Assembly: GCF_000517105.1 (NCBI RefSeq)
Contig: NZ_KI912154.1
Location: forward strand, 138,251-202,250
Length of the DNA stretch: 64,000 nucleotides
Source: Fischerella sp. PCC 9605
GTDB taxonomy: Bacteria; Cyanobacteriota; Cyanobacteriia; Cyanobacteriales; Nostocaceae
Direction: 5' to 3'
Shown: positions 33,241 through 42,030 of the stretch, one piece after another
How positions within the stretch are numbered: position 1 is the stretch's first letter
How the letters are laid out: each line of letters opens with the position of its first letter
Notes under the pieces: generated by a model
Databases searched by the model: none
What the model was told of the DNA's origin: nothing
The model's input: only the letters and a program-made list of their open reading frames with translations
Position numbers and translations under genes: made by a program

Positions 33241-35020
33241 CTGTTACTTTGATTTCGTGAATATTCCAGAATGCGCCACCAAGAGCAGAGAATTGAATGC
33301 CTTCAAAACGATTTCGCACTGCTGCCATTGAGTATGGATTAACTAGATAAATAAAGGGTAAATATTCCTGCGTAATTCGTTGAGTTTTGGCATAAATTGC
33401 TTTCACTTTTGCTTCATCAAACTCTTGCGTGGCTTTAATATAAAGTTTGCCAATTTCAGCTTCCCAAGGTGCTACTTCCCAACCTTGAATCGGCTTTTGT
33501 CCTGGTTGGGGTTTTTGATTAAACATATGCAATCCCCCTTCAGGAAACCAGACATTAGCACCATCATTTGGTTCTAAGCCACCAGTTAAACCCAACAACG
33601 CAGCTTCCCAGTCTAAGCTGTTAGAGAGCTTATCTGTATAAGTATTCCAAGCAATGGGAGTAAAATCCACTGTAATTCCAATTTTGGCAAGATCTCGCTT
33701 AATTTGCGAACCCATTGCTTCACGGATTTTATTTCCAGCATTGGTAAGCAAACTGAAGCGGACGCGATTACCTTCAGAGTCGAGTAACTGACCTCTATTG
33801 TCGTATTTAAATCCTGCTTTTAGTAGCAGTTGCTTTGCTTTTTCTGGATTGTAATTGTAGGTTTTTAATCCTTCTTTAACCGAAAGGTAATAGGGACTCT
33901 GTACTGTAATTGGTGAATCTTGTGGTTGACCTAAGCCGCGAAAAGTATTGTTAATCATTGTTTGGCGGTCAATGGCATAGGCTACAGCCTGCCTAAATTC
34001 AACTGTATTAAACCAACGTGACTTGATTGGATTAACTAGCGGTTTTCCATCTCTTTTACCTTTATTTAGATTAAAGCAAACAAAGTTTGTACCTGTTCCC
34101 GGTTCATTGCCGTAGATGTTGAAATTACCTTGTTTTTCTTGCCGCTTCAGTAAAGAAAAGTAGTCTGGTGACACACTAATAGAATCTAACCCTCCAGAAC
34201 GAAATTGCAGCAAGGCAGTGTCTGTAGACTCCACTATTTGCCAAACTATACGTTCAATGTAAGGTTGATGATTACCTTGCTTATCTTTGCGCCAGTAGTA
34301 AGGATTGCGCCGGAACACCACGCGTTGACTAGTATCGTAACGCTCTAACTTGTAAGGGCCATTAACAATTATTTGCTCTGGAGGAGTATCGACGCCCCAT
34401 TTTTGCAGGAATATCGGCTTTCCTTCTCCATCTTTCTTTTGAACGTATTCGCGTAGCGCATGGGCTGGCAAAATTGGAGTACCTGTATTCAGTAAGAAAG
34501 GTCTAAACGGTTCTGGTAGGGTAAATTCTACTCGGCGTTCATCCAGTTTCTTGACAATAGGTAATTTACGACTTTCGCCAATTCTAAAAGCGTCTTTAAC
34601 ATCTGTAGGAATGGCTTCGTTAAAGTAAATATCATTGTAAGTAAATACTACATCGTCCGCTGTGAGAGGCTTCCCATCAGACCATTTCAAACCTGGGCGT
34701 AAGGTAAAAGTAAACCGTAATTTATCATCAGATATTTGCCAGGATTCTGCTAAGGCTGGCTCTACCTCAGCAGTTATGGGATTTTGGTTGATTAAGCCTT
34801 CATAAGTTAAACCAAAAATATTCGGTGATTCTTGACTAAGAGGATAGTTAAAGGTTTTAGGATCGCTCAAAATGCTCAATACCATTTGCGGTACTTGAGC
34901 AGCTTGTGTTTGAAAATTAGCTGGGTTGCAAGCGATAACTGTGAGTGAAGCTATCAAAGCCAGAATTGCTGGCAAACGAAAATGTTTAATTCTGGGAAGG
35001 ATACTAGCAAAATTCATCAT
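33236..35020 (-). CDS. Oligopeptide-type ABC transporter substrate-binding lipoprotein
   Basis: A protein of about 594 residues of the SBP family 5 (DppA/OppA-like). The N terminus MMNFASILPRIKHFRLPAIL leads into a hydrophobic stretch ending LTVIACNP, a lipobox. Family blocks are LAESWQISDDKLRFTFTLRP, GLKWSDGKPLTADDVVFTY and FRQAVAYAIDRQTMINNTF. It should bind peptides or similar solutes in the periplasm. No permease or ATPase genes are adjacent. An upstream in-frame extension to 35110 overlaps the signal-less region and is rejected. Confidence 0.88.
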   Translation of the reverse strand: MMNFASILPRIKHFRLPAILALIASLTVIACNPANFQTQAAQVPQMVLSILSDPKTFNYPLSQESPNIFGLTYEGLINQNPITAEVEPALAESWQISDDKLRFTFTLRPGLKWSDGKPLTADDVVFTYNDIYFNEAIPTDVKDAFRIGESRKLPIVKKLDERRVEFTLPEPFRPFLLNTGTPILPAHALREYVQKKDGEGKPIFLQKWGVDTPPEQIIVNGPYKLERYDTSQRVVFRRNPYYWRKDKQGNHQPYIERIVWQIVESTDTALLQFRSGGLDSISVSPDYFSLLKRQEKQGNFNIYGNEPGTGTNFVCFNLNKGKRDGKPLVNPIKSRWFNTVEFRQAVAYAIDRQTMINNTFRGLGQPQDSPITVQSPYYLSVKEGLKTYNYNPEKAKQLLLKAGFKYDNRGQLLDSEGNRVRFSLLTNAGNKIREAMGSQIKRDLAKIGITVDFTPIAWNTYTDKLSNSLDWEAALLGLTGGLEPNDGANVWFPEGGLHMFNQKPQPGQKPIQGWEVAPWEAEIGKLYIKATQEFDEAKVKAIYAKTQRITQEYLPFIYLVNPYSMAAVRNRFEGIQFSALGGAFWNIHEIKVTD

Positions 35021-35048
35021 TTCAACATTTATAGTAGTGAACTTAATT

Positions 35049-35645
35049 TTACTGAGCTTGTAACCAACCGAGAAGGTTTTGAGTTTTATTAAAATACTGA
35101 ATCCCAGCATCTTGTAAAATTTCTATAACTTCCCGCTTGCCAAACTCCTTAGAATTGCTACTTAAAAAGACTTTAGTTTCATCAATATTTAAGCGTGCAT
35201 GATGAATTATGCACTCTAAAATTAATTGGTCTATAATGTGTTTTTCCAATATTGTCCTATTTAAACTCCCTTGAAGTATGTCAGGATTTAATGTAATCAT
35301 TTCTGCCTTGCTAGCAAGCAGGTTAAAAGCCAAATAAAAATTTCGTTCAATCTCATTTATTCTCTCCAAAAAGCTAATCCTAGATTGGTCTAGCAATGAC
35401 CCCAGCAACTGTGAAGGTTGTGATTTTTTGGCTCTTTGTGCTTCGTTAATTTGGATGTCTAACCTGCGAAGAAAATCTTGGTTGTACTTTTCCCCTTGTT
35501 CTAAGGTAGTTAAAGCTTCTACATAACAAAAGCTAGGCACTGCTAGGCGAACTGAGTTGGGAGTATTTCTTAGTAAATTTTCCGCTTGAGAATCTTGCCC
35601 TTTAGCAATGCCCATCAAAAAATTAGTTTCAACGTAAAGTATCAC
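35049..35645 (-). CDS. PIN-like domain protein
   Basis: About 198 residues starting probably at GTG 35645 (MILYVETNFLMGIAKG). It resembles a PIN-type RNase fold: an N-terminal acidic residue in LYVETNFL, VPSFCYVEAL with a second acidic residue, Asp/Glu in IIDQLILECIIHHAR, and a terminal strand motif KVFLSSNSKEFG. The usual first Asp is Glu here. It starts five bases after the stop of the nuclease-like gene upstream, so the two are co-expressed. Ribonuclease activity and any toxin role are inference. Confidence 0.7.
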   Translation of the reverse strand: MILYVETNFLMGIAKGQDSQAENLLRNTPNSVRLAVPSFCYVEALTTLEQGEKYNQDFLRRLDIQINEAQRAKKSQPSQLLGSLLDQSRISFLERINEIERNFYLAFNLLASKAEMITLNPDILQGSLNRTILEKHIIDQLILECIIHHARLNIDETKVFLSSNSKEFGKREVIEILQDAGIQYFNKTQNLLGWLQAQ

Positions 35646-35650
35646 CAATG

Positions 35651-36115
35651 CTACCAAGACTGAGTAGTTCCCTCTTGTAATAACTCCAATAAACCTATTT
35701 TTGCCATATCTTTTGATGCTGGAGGTATCTCCGACTTCCAATGATAAGCCAAGTCACGCAGCCAAGCTTCTGTAAGTCCTGTCAGGTAAAGACTAAATAT
35801 TTGTTTGCTATTGAATTTTGGTTCGTAATAACTTAGTGTTTCAGCAGTATTAAGACATAAAAGAGGTTCGGACAAATTTTTCCCATCCCATTTAAAAATT
35901 AAAATATTTTCTCCATCAACAAGCATGGCAAAAGGAATTAAGGATTTTGATGCTTTTAAATAATCAATCAGTCGTAATATAGCGTATTCTTTAGTTTTTT
36001 TATCTTTAAAACTGAATGGAAAACCTTTAACTTCAGCTATGAGAACAACTTGTCCGTCTTTGTCTAAGGCAACGACATCAGGACGTTCTACATCTTCTAA
36101 ATTTATGGCTTGCAT
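35651..36115 (-). CDS. PD-(D/E)XK-like protein (restriction-enzyme N-domain type)
   Basis: A 154-residue protein. RPDVVALDKDGQVVLIAEVK gives a Pro-Asp followed 15 residues later by Glu-x-Lys (P12-D13 ... E28-V-K30), the core of the PD-(D/E)XK fold, and the next region (KEYAILRLIDYLKASKSLIP, FAMLVDGENILIFKWDG) is like the N-terminal domain of type I restriction R subunits. It could be a nuclease or a catalytically altered DNA-binding domain. It is coupled to the PIN-like gene; together they form a compact two-gene unit. Confidence 0.65.
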   Translation of the reverse strand: MQAINLEDVERPDVVALDKDGQVVLIAEVKGFPFSFKDKKTKEYAILRLIDYLKASKSLIPFAMLVDGENILIFKWDGKNLSEPLLCLNTAETLSYYEPKFNSKQIFSLYLTGLTEAWLRDLAYHWKSEIPPASKDMAKIGLLELLQEGTTQSW

Positions 36116-36276
36116 GGCTCTAATTTTTCACCCAGTTAAGGTTTTTTACCCATTTATTTCTATCCTACTCATACTCTTGCACCTGCCCAATATCCGCCGG
36201 AATTAAAATTCGGAAATAGCTCAAGTAAGCTTTAGCTAACTCAGACAAGGGTTATAACTTGTTTTAAAGGGTTTGT

Positions 36277-36304
36277 CCCAGACGTGCCATGGCACGTCTC
36301 TACA
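36277..36304. repeat. Intergenic palindrome, CCATGG core
   Basis: Core GACGTGCCATGGCACGTC with right arm TCTCTACA and the same CCCA left arm as the copies in coaX and recG; it differs from them by a compensatory pair (C to T and G to A), keeping the palindrome perfect. Confidence 0.85.
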
Positions 36305-36331
36305 CAGTCCAAAACTTTAGTTTAGGGCGTG

Positions 36332-36814
36332 CTACTCAGAAGCTACTAGCAAAACAACTGCGTAGGCGCAAATACCTTCTTCTCGTCCCACAGGGCCTAA
36401 TTTTTCGTTGGTAGTAGCTTTAATGCCTACTTGATTGGGTTGTAGTTGTAAAACACCCGAGATTTTTTCCCGCATTTTTTCAATATGGGGTTTCAGTTTT
36501 GGACGTTCTGCTACTACCACCGAGTCTATATTCCCAATTTGCCAACCTTGTTCTCGAATTAGTTGGTGTACTTTACTCAATAAGACCAAACTATCTGCCC
36601 CTGCCCATTGAGGATCGCTGGGGGGAAAGTAATGTCCAATATCCCCCAAAGATAGCGCCCCAAGCATGGCATCCATAATCGCGTGGGTGAGGACATCAGC
36701 GTCACTATGCCCCAACAAACCCAGAGAATGAGGAATGTTCACACCACCTAAAATTAAAGGGCGATCGCTCACTAGTCGATGGATATCGTAGCCGTTACCA
36801 ATGCGAATGTTCAT
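36332..36814 (-). CDS. ispF: 2-C-methyl-D-erythritol 2,4-cyclodiphosphate synthase
   Basis: A 160-residue enzyme of the MEP isoprenoid pathway that cyclises CDP-ME 2-phosphate. Metal ligands appear in GNGYDIHRL (Asp, His) and [36 protein letters not shown] and the C-terminal [21 protein letters not shown] are characteristic. The start is [12 protein letters not shown] at 36814; a TTG four codons upstream lies in repeat sequence. Confidence 0.97.
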   Translation of the reverse strand: MNIRIGNGYDIHRLVSDRPLILGGVNIPHSLGLLGHSDADVLTHAIMDAMLGALSLGDIGHYFPPSDPQWAGADSLVLLSKVHQLIREQGWQIGNIDSVVVAERPKLKPHIEKMREKISGVLQLQPNQVGIKATTNEKLGPVGREEGICAYAVVLLVASE

Positions 36815-36821
36815 TTTTTTA

Positions 36822-36950
36822 GTCAATTGTCATTAGTCATTAGTCATTGGTCAAGGGTCAAAAGTCAAGAGTCAACAGTTAGTAGTTAGTAGTTAGTGGT
36901 TGGTTGGTGGTTGTTGGTTGTTGGTTGTTGGTTGGTGGTGATTGCTTTAT
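36822..36950. repeat. GTCATTA, TTAGTAG and TTGTTGG heptamer array
   Basis: Successive blocks of GTCATTAGTCATTAGTCATT (36829-36850), AAAGTCAAGAGTCAA, GTTAGTAGTTAGTAGTTAGT (36880-36899) and GGTTGTTGGTTGTTGGTTGT fill the trmD-ispF gap. Confidence 0.85.
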
Positions 36951-36983
36951 TCCTCACTTTCCCCACTTCCTCACTCCCCCACT

Positions 36984-37694
36984 CTACCCCTCTCCCCCTC
37001 GCCCCTGCTTCCCCTCTTCCCAAGCTTTCAGCAAATCCGGACGGCGCTGGCGGGTTCTTTTGATTTGTTGTTCCAACCGCCATTTAGCAATTTCGGCATG
37101 ATTGCCAGATAATAGTACATCTGGAACTTTCCAACCGCGAAAATTTGCCGGACGGGTGTATTGGGGATAGTCCAACAACCCCTCCTCAAAACTTTCTAAT
37201 GTGAGGGACTCGACTTTGCTTACAGTTCCTGGCAAGAGGCGTACCACACCATTAATTAAAGCCATTGCTGGAATTTCTCCGCCGGTCAGAATAAAATCAC
37301 CTAAAGATACCTCACGAGTAACTAAATGCAGTACCCGCTCATCTACCCCTTCATAGTGACCGCAAATCACTACTAATTGGTCGTAATTCTCCGCCAGTTC
37401 TCGCAACAAAGGTTGATTCATCGTTTGCCCCTGCGGACTCATCAAAATTACCTCTCTTCTGGGCAAAACTGGTAGCGACTCAACAGCGGCAAAGATGGGT
37501 TCTGGCTTCATCAGCATTCCCACACCGCCACCATAGGGTTCATCATCGACTTTCCGGTGCTTATCGGTGGTAAAGTCTCTTGGGTTGACCAGATTAACTT
37601 GGGCAATCTGTTTTGCTAAGGCTTTACCAAGCAGCCCTGAATTAAGAACAGAGGTAAAACAATCAGGAAACAGCGTAACTATATCAAAGCGCAC
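36984..37694 (-). CDS. trmD: tRNA (guanine-37-N1)-methyltransferase
   Basis: A 236-residue SPOUT-fold methyltransferase that modifies G37 of tRNAs reading CNN codons. The trefoil-knot SAM site is VSLGDFILTGGEIPAMALI; VDDEPYGGGVGMLM and LPGTVSKVESLTLESFEEG are further marks. The last residues (EEGKQGRGGEG) are translated from a purine-rich repeat of the type found in many gaps here, so the C terminus is likely a recent extension and the core ends near RRPDLLKAW. Confidence 0.95.
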   Translation of the reverse strand: MRFDIVTLFPDCFTSVLNSGLLGKALAKQIAQVNLVNPRDFTTDKHRKVDDEPYGGGVGMLMKPEPIFAAVESLPVLPRREVILMSPQGQTMNQPLLRELAENYDQLVVICGHYEGVDERVLHLVTREVSLGDFILTGGEIPAMALINGVVRLLPGTVSKVESLTLESFEEGLLDYPQYTRPANFRGWKVPDVLLSGNHAEIAKWRLEQQIKRTRQRRPDLLKAWEEGKQGRGGEG

Positions 37695-38240
37695 AGTATT
37701 TCGTATTGGAGGACACTAATCTTAAATTTGGAATGTTTAGCTTTAAACAAGCTAACGTTGTGCAATACACATGTGAGCTTGTTAAAGCGTATCCAAGAGT
37801 ACTAGAAACATTAGATTCTATAGATCAACAAAAGTTTTTCTAATTACTTAATTTATGTTTAAATATTGTCACATCTAAATTTAAATTAATATTCTGACTA
37901 GGTTAACAACTTCCAGGATGCATCGAACCAGCCTCAGAAAAAAACTGTGCCAATACCTGCTTCCCTCTCCTAACAACAAAGGAGACAACAGACACAATGC
38001 TGGAAATACCAGACGGGTCTTGCGAGTATCCTCCCCCGAACCCCAAGCAATATCTCGCCAATTAAAAAAAATGGGACAGGTGAAAAACAAGGCTTTGGCT
38101 AACAGGAACGGCGACGGACACTCCGCAAGCAACAGGCGCATTGTGCTTCAAGCACTGTCCTTTAAAACAGGCAAAGCGCGAAAATAATTAGGCTGCTGAC
38201 CTTGTAATTTTCACCTGAAGTTGTTGACAGGAGAAACACT
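37695..38240. other. Upstream region of cphB, 546 bases
   Basis: Divergent spacer between trmD and cphB. It holds an NtcA-like site at 37789-37802. An 89-codon frame at 37918-38187 (Lys/Arg/Asn-rich, beginning MHRTSLRKKLCQYLLPSPNN) has no recognised family and a competing minus-strand frame; I regard it as probably non-coding, perhaps an mRNA leader. The cphB start has AGGAG at good spacing. Confidence 0.45.
37789..37802 (+). promoter_or_regulatory. Candidate NtcA-binding site upstream of cphB
   Basis: GTATCCAAGAGTAC matches the palindromic NtcA consensus GTA-N8-TAC. No ideal -10 box at the usual 20-24-base distance was found (TATAGA begins 16 bases later), so the match could be chance. Confidence 0.35.
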
Positions 38241-39104
38241 ATGCCGGAATTACAAGCTAAATCGCTGGAAATGAGGACACCCCAAGCAACTAAAACCGCC
38301 GTTCTGGTTATCGGAGGCGCAGAAGATAAGGTTCATGGCCGCGAAATTTTGCGGACTTTTTTTGCTCGTGCTGGTGCTAACGACGCCCATATTGCCATTA
38401 TTCCCTCTGCCTCTCGCGAACCCTCAATCATTGGCGGTCGGTATATTCGGATTTTTGAGGATATGGGTGCTAAGAAGGTTGAGCTTTTGGATATTCGAGA
38501 ACGGGAGCAGTGTGAATATCGCGATTACCAAGAGTCCCTGGAAGCTTGTACCGGGGTTTTTTTAACAGGAGGCGACCAATTACGACTGTGTGGCGTCCTA
38601 TCAGACACACCAGCAATGGATATTATCCGACGGCGAGTCAGGATGGGGGAAATGACTTTAGCAGGCACTAGTGCAGGAGCCGCGGTGATGGGGCATCATA
38701 TGATCGCAGGCGGCGGTAGTGGCGAGTCACCCAACCGTTCCCTAGTGGATATGGCAACTGGTTTGGGATTTATACCCGAGGTGATTGTCGACCAACATTT
38801 TAACAATCGTAATCGTATGGGACGCTTGATGAGCGCGATCGCTTCTCATCCCGACCGACTTGGGATTGGCATTGACGAAGATACCTGCGCCTTGTTTGAA
38901 CGCGATGGTTGGTTGCAAGTTTTGGGTAAAGGTTCTGTTACAATAGTTGACCCGACTGAAGTTACACACACCAATGAACCTCATGTGGGAGCAACAGAAC
39001 CTTTAAATCTTCACAACTTACGCCTGCACATCCTTAGTCATGGCGATCGCTTCCACCTTTACCAGCGCACTGTTCTACCTGTTGTCTACCGAGTCTCCAG
39101 CTGA
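38241..39104 (+). CDS. cphB: Cyanophycinase
   Basis: A 287-residue serine exopeptidase of the S51 class that degrades cyanophycin to beta-Asp-Arg dipeptides. The nucleophile elbow is AGTSAGAAVMG (Ser), with VFLTGGDQLRLCG upstream and IIPSASREPS in the N-terminal part; VDQHFNNRNRMGRLMSAIA is also family-typical. It starts after an AGGAG site and is followed, 172 bases later, by cphA, the usual cphBA order. Confidence 0.96.
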   Translation: MPELQAKSLEMRTPQATKTAVLVIGGAEDKVHGREILRTFFARAGANDAHIAIIPSASREPSIIGGRYIRIFEDMGAKKVELLDIREREQCEYRDYQESLEACTGVFLTGGDQLRLCGVLSDTPAMDIIRRRVRMGEMTLAGTSAGAAVMGHHMIAGGGSGESPNRSLVDMATGLGFIPEVIVDQHFNNRNRMGRLMSAIASHPDRLGIGIDEDTCALFERDGWLQVLGKGSVTIVDPTEVTHTNEPHVGATEPLNLHNLRLHILSHGDRFHLYQRTVLPVVYRVSS

Positions 39105-39113
39105 CGGAGTTGA

Positions 39114-39154
39114 GTATCTGGAGTTACACTGAGTTGACCGCCGGATTCTACTTT
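39114..39154 (+). promoter_or_regulatory. NtcA-activated type promoter upstream of cphA
   Basis: GTATCTGGAGTTAC at 39114-39127 matches GTA-N8-TAC exactly, and TACTTT (TA-N3-T) follows at 39149-39154 after 21 bases, the classical class II NtcA promoter layout. It lies in the cphB-cphA gap, about 120 bases before the cphA start. cphA is known to be under NtcA-linked nitrogen control in Anabaena, which fits. The assignment is by consensus only. Confidence 0.65.
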
Positions 39155-39276
39155 GCAGCAAAAAAAGTGAGAATAATACGATGTAAGAACAAAAAACTGT
39201 TTATCATGAACAGTTTAGCGGTCAATTTCAGTAAGAAACTAGAATTTTGGTTCCGAATCTCCATCTACCTATTCCC

Positions 39277-41979
39277 ATGAGAATCCTCAAAATCCAGACA
39301 TTACGCGGCCCCAACTACTGGAGCATTCGACGCCACAAGCTAATCGTCATGCGCCTCGATTTAGAAAATCTCGCCGAGACGCCCTCGAATGAAATCCCTG
39401 GCTTTTATGAAGGATTAGTTGAGGCTCTGCCGAGTCTGGAGGGTCACTACTGCTCGCCGGGCTGTCGTGGTGGTTTTTTGATGCGAGTGCGTGAAGGCAC
39501 GATGATGGGTCATATCGTGGAACACGTAGCCTTAGAACTGCAAGAATTGGTTGGTATGCACGTCGGCTTCGGTCGCACCCGTGAAACATCTACGCCAGGT
39601 ATTTACCAAGTAGTCTTCGAGTATCTGAATGAGGAAGCAGGACGCTACGCTGGCAGAGCAGCAGTGCGACTGTGCCAAAGTATTGTCGATCGCGGTCGTT
39701 ACCCGAAGGCTGAATTAGAGCAAGACTTGCAAGACCTGAAAGACTTATGGCGTGATGCAGGCTTAGGCCCTTCCACAGAGTCAATTATCAAAGAAGCTGA
39801 AAAAAGAGGTATCCCCTGGATGCAACTGGGGGCACGCTTCTTGATTCAATTGGGCTATGGCGTTAACCAAAAGCGCATCCAGGCAACGATGACGGATAAC
39901 ACCGGCATCTTGGGAGTAGAACTAGCTTGCGACAAAGAAGCCACTAAGCGCATCCTCGCAAATGCAGGAGTACCAGTACCCAAAGGTACAACGATCAACT
40001 TCTTGGACGATTTAGAAGAAGCAATTGAGTACGTTGGTGGCTATCCGATCGTGATCAAGCCTTTAGATGGCAATCACGGACGCGGTATCACCATCGATAT
40101 CCAAAACTGGGAAGAGGCTGAGGCAGCCTACGATGCAGCTAGACAGGTTTCTCGATCAATAATTGTTGAGCGGTATTACAGAGGACGCGACCATCGGGTA
40201 TTAGTCGTAGATGGCAAAGTAGTAGCGGTTGCAGAACGGGTACCTGCTCATGTGGTTGGTGATGGCAGATCTACGATCGCCGAATTGATTGAGGAAACCA
40301 ATAAAGATCCAAATCGTGGTGATGGGCATGATAAAGTCCTCACCAAAATTGAACTTGACCGCACCAGCTACCACCTACTAGAAAGGCAAGGTTACACCCT
40401 TGATAGTGTGTTAGATAGAGGAGAAATTTGTTATCTGCGGGCGACGGCAAACTTGAGTACAGGTGGCATTGCCGTAGATCGTACAGACGAAATTCACCCC
40501 GAAAACGTTTGGCTGGCACAAAGGGTAGTCAAAATAGTCGGTTTGGATATTGCGGGAATTGATATCGTCACATCGGATATTAGTCGCCCGTTACGAGAAG
40601 TTGATGGTGTGATTGTAGAAGTGAACGCTGCTCCTGGATTCCGGATGCACGTTGCCCCCAGTCAAGGCACCCCTCGTAACGTTGCTGGAGCAGTGATTGA
40701 TATGCTGTTCCCCAACGAACAAGCTAGCCGCATTCCCATCCTGAGTGTGACAGGCACCAACGGCAAAACTACTACTACTCGATTGTTGGCTCATATTTGC
40801 AAGCAAACGGGTAAAGTAGTAGGTTATACAACTACAGATGGGACTTATATCGGAGATTACTTAGTAGAAGCAGGAGACAATACAGGTCCCCAAAGTGCCC
40901 AGTTAATTTTGCAAGACCCGACGGTAGAAGTGGCAGTGCTGGAAACGGCTCGGGGTGGTATTCTTCGTTCTGGGCTAGCCTTTGAAGCTGCGAATGTAGG
41001 CGTAGTATTAAATATTGCTGCCGACCACTTGGGAATTGGTGACATTGATACGCTTGAACAACTGGCACATCTCAAGAGTGTGGTTGCCGAAGCCGTTTAT
41101 CCTGATGGCTATGCAGTACTTAACGCCGACGATCCGCGCGTCGCAGCGATCGCCGAAAGGACAAAAGCCAATATAGCCTATTTCACCATGAACCCAGATT
41201 CGGAATTGGTGCGAAGCCACATTCAAAAGGGAGGAGTAGCAGCAGTATACGAAAATGGCTTTCTGTCAATCCTCAAAGGCGATTGGACGCACCGGATCGA
41301 ACGGGCAGAAAATATTCCCCTGACGATGGGTGGACGGGCACCATTTATGATTGCCAACGCTTTGGCTGCTTCCTTGGCGGCGTTTGTGCAAAACGTCACG
41401 ATCGAGCAAATTTGTGCTGGCTTAAATACATTCCGCGCCTCCGTCAGTCAAACACCAGGACGGATGAACTTGTTTAACTTGGGGAACTTCCACGCTTTGG
41501 TCGATTATGCCCACAACCCCCATAGTTACGAAGCCTTAGGTTCATTTGTCCGTAATTGGACAAATGGTGAACGTATTGGGGTAGTTGGCGGCCCTGGCGA
41601 TCGCCGTAACCAAGACTTTATCAGTTTGGGCAAACTAGCAGCAGAGATTTTTGATTACGTCATCATCAAAGAAGATGACGATACCCGAGGACGCGCCCGC
41701 GGTTCAGCAGCCGATCTAATTATTCAAGGCATCAAGGAAGTAAATCCTAATTACAAATATGAATCGATTCTGGATGAAACAGAAGCGATTAACAAAGCCT
41801 TGGATATAGCTCCAGATAACAGTCTAGTGGTCATTTTGCCAGAAAGCATCACCCGTGCCATCAAGTTAATTAAGGCGCGCGGCGTTATTAGAGAAGAAGC
41901 ACCCCAGCAAAATACCACTACTACAGCTGTAGACTCCCAAATAGGGATTACTTCATCTGTAGTAAATTCACTTCTTTAG
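39277..41979 (+). CDS. cphA: Cyanophycin synthetase
   Basis: A 900-residue ATP-dependent ligase building the Asp-Arg polymer cyanophycin, a nitrogen store. The N-terminal domain (MRILKIQTLRGPNYWSIRRH) is followed by an ATP-grasp domain (about 220-470, GGYPIVIKPLDGNHGRGITI, FRMHVAPSQG) that adds Asp and a Mur-ligase-like domain (from about 485, SVTGTNGKTTTTRLLAHI, VDYAHNPHSYEAL, GPGDRRNQD) that adds Arg. All nucleotide-binding motifs are intact. I start at 39277; a 10-codon upstream extension is less typical. The stop TAG lies in a GTCATTA-type heptamer. Confidence 0.97.
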   Translation: MRILKIQTLRGPNYWSIRRHKLIVMRLDLENLAETPSNEIPGFYEGLVEALPSLEGHYCSPGCRGGFLMRVREGTMMGHIVEHVALELQELVGMHVGFGRTRETSTPGIYQVVFEYLNEEAGRYAGRAAVRLCQSIVDRGRYPKAELEQDLQDLKDLWRDAGLGPSTESIIKEAEKRGIPWMQLGARFLIQLGYGVNQKRIQATMTDNTGILGVELACDKEATKRILANAGVPVPKGTTINFLDDLEEAIEYVGGYPIVIKPLDGNHGRGITIDIQNWEEAEAAYDAARQVSRSIIVERYYRGRDHRVLVVDGKVVAVAERVPAHVVGDGRSTIAELIEETNKDPNRGDGHDKVLTKIELDRTSYHLLERQGYTLDSVLDRGEICYLRATANLSTGGIAVDRTDEIHPENVWLAQRVVKIVGLDIAGIDIVTSDISRPLREVDGVIVEVNAAPGFRMHVAPSQGTPRNVAGAVIDMLFPNEQASRIPILSVTGTNGKTTTTRLLAHICKQTGKVVGYTTTDGTYIGDYLVEAGDNTGPQSAQLILQDPTVEVAVLETARGGILRSGLAFEAANVGVVLNIAADHLGIGDIDTLEQLAHLKSVVAEAVYPDGYAVLNADDPRVAAIAERTKANIAYFTMNPDSELVRSHIQKGGVAAVYENGFLSILKGDWTHRIERAENIPLTMGGRAPFMIANALAASLAAFVQNVTIEQICAGLNTFRASVSQTPGRMNLFNLGNFHALVDYAHNPHSYEALGSFVRNWTNGERIGVVGGPGDRRNQDFISLGKLAAEIFDYVIIKEDDDTRGRARGSAADLIIQGIKEVNPNYKYESILDETEAINKALDIAPDNSLVVILPESITRAIKLIKARGVIREEAPQQNTTTTAVDSQIGITSSVVNSLL

Positions 41980-42030
41980 TCATTTGTCATTGGTCATTTG
42001 TAAGAACAAAGGACAAATGACCAATGACTA
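41976..42030. repeat. Inverted GTCATTT/GTCATTG repeat between cphA and tatA
   Basis: GTCATTTGTCATTGGTCATT (41979-41998) faces ACAAATGACCAATGAC (42013-42028), a hairpin shared by two convergent genes whose stop codons it contains. Confidence 0.8.

Noticed and set aside
36165-36250. Short minus-strand frame reading LSELAKAYLSYFRILIPADI and on to a TAG
   Set aside because: It looks protein-like but is only about 25 codons long with no start or ribosome site; it might be the relic of a gene end, but nothing supports this further.
37918-38187. 89-codon plus-strand frame upstream of cphB
   Set aside because: No family, no good ribosome site, and a comparable frame on the other strand; kept only as a question in the findings.
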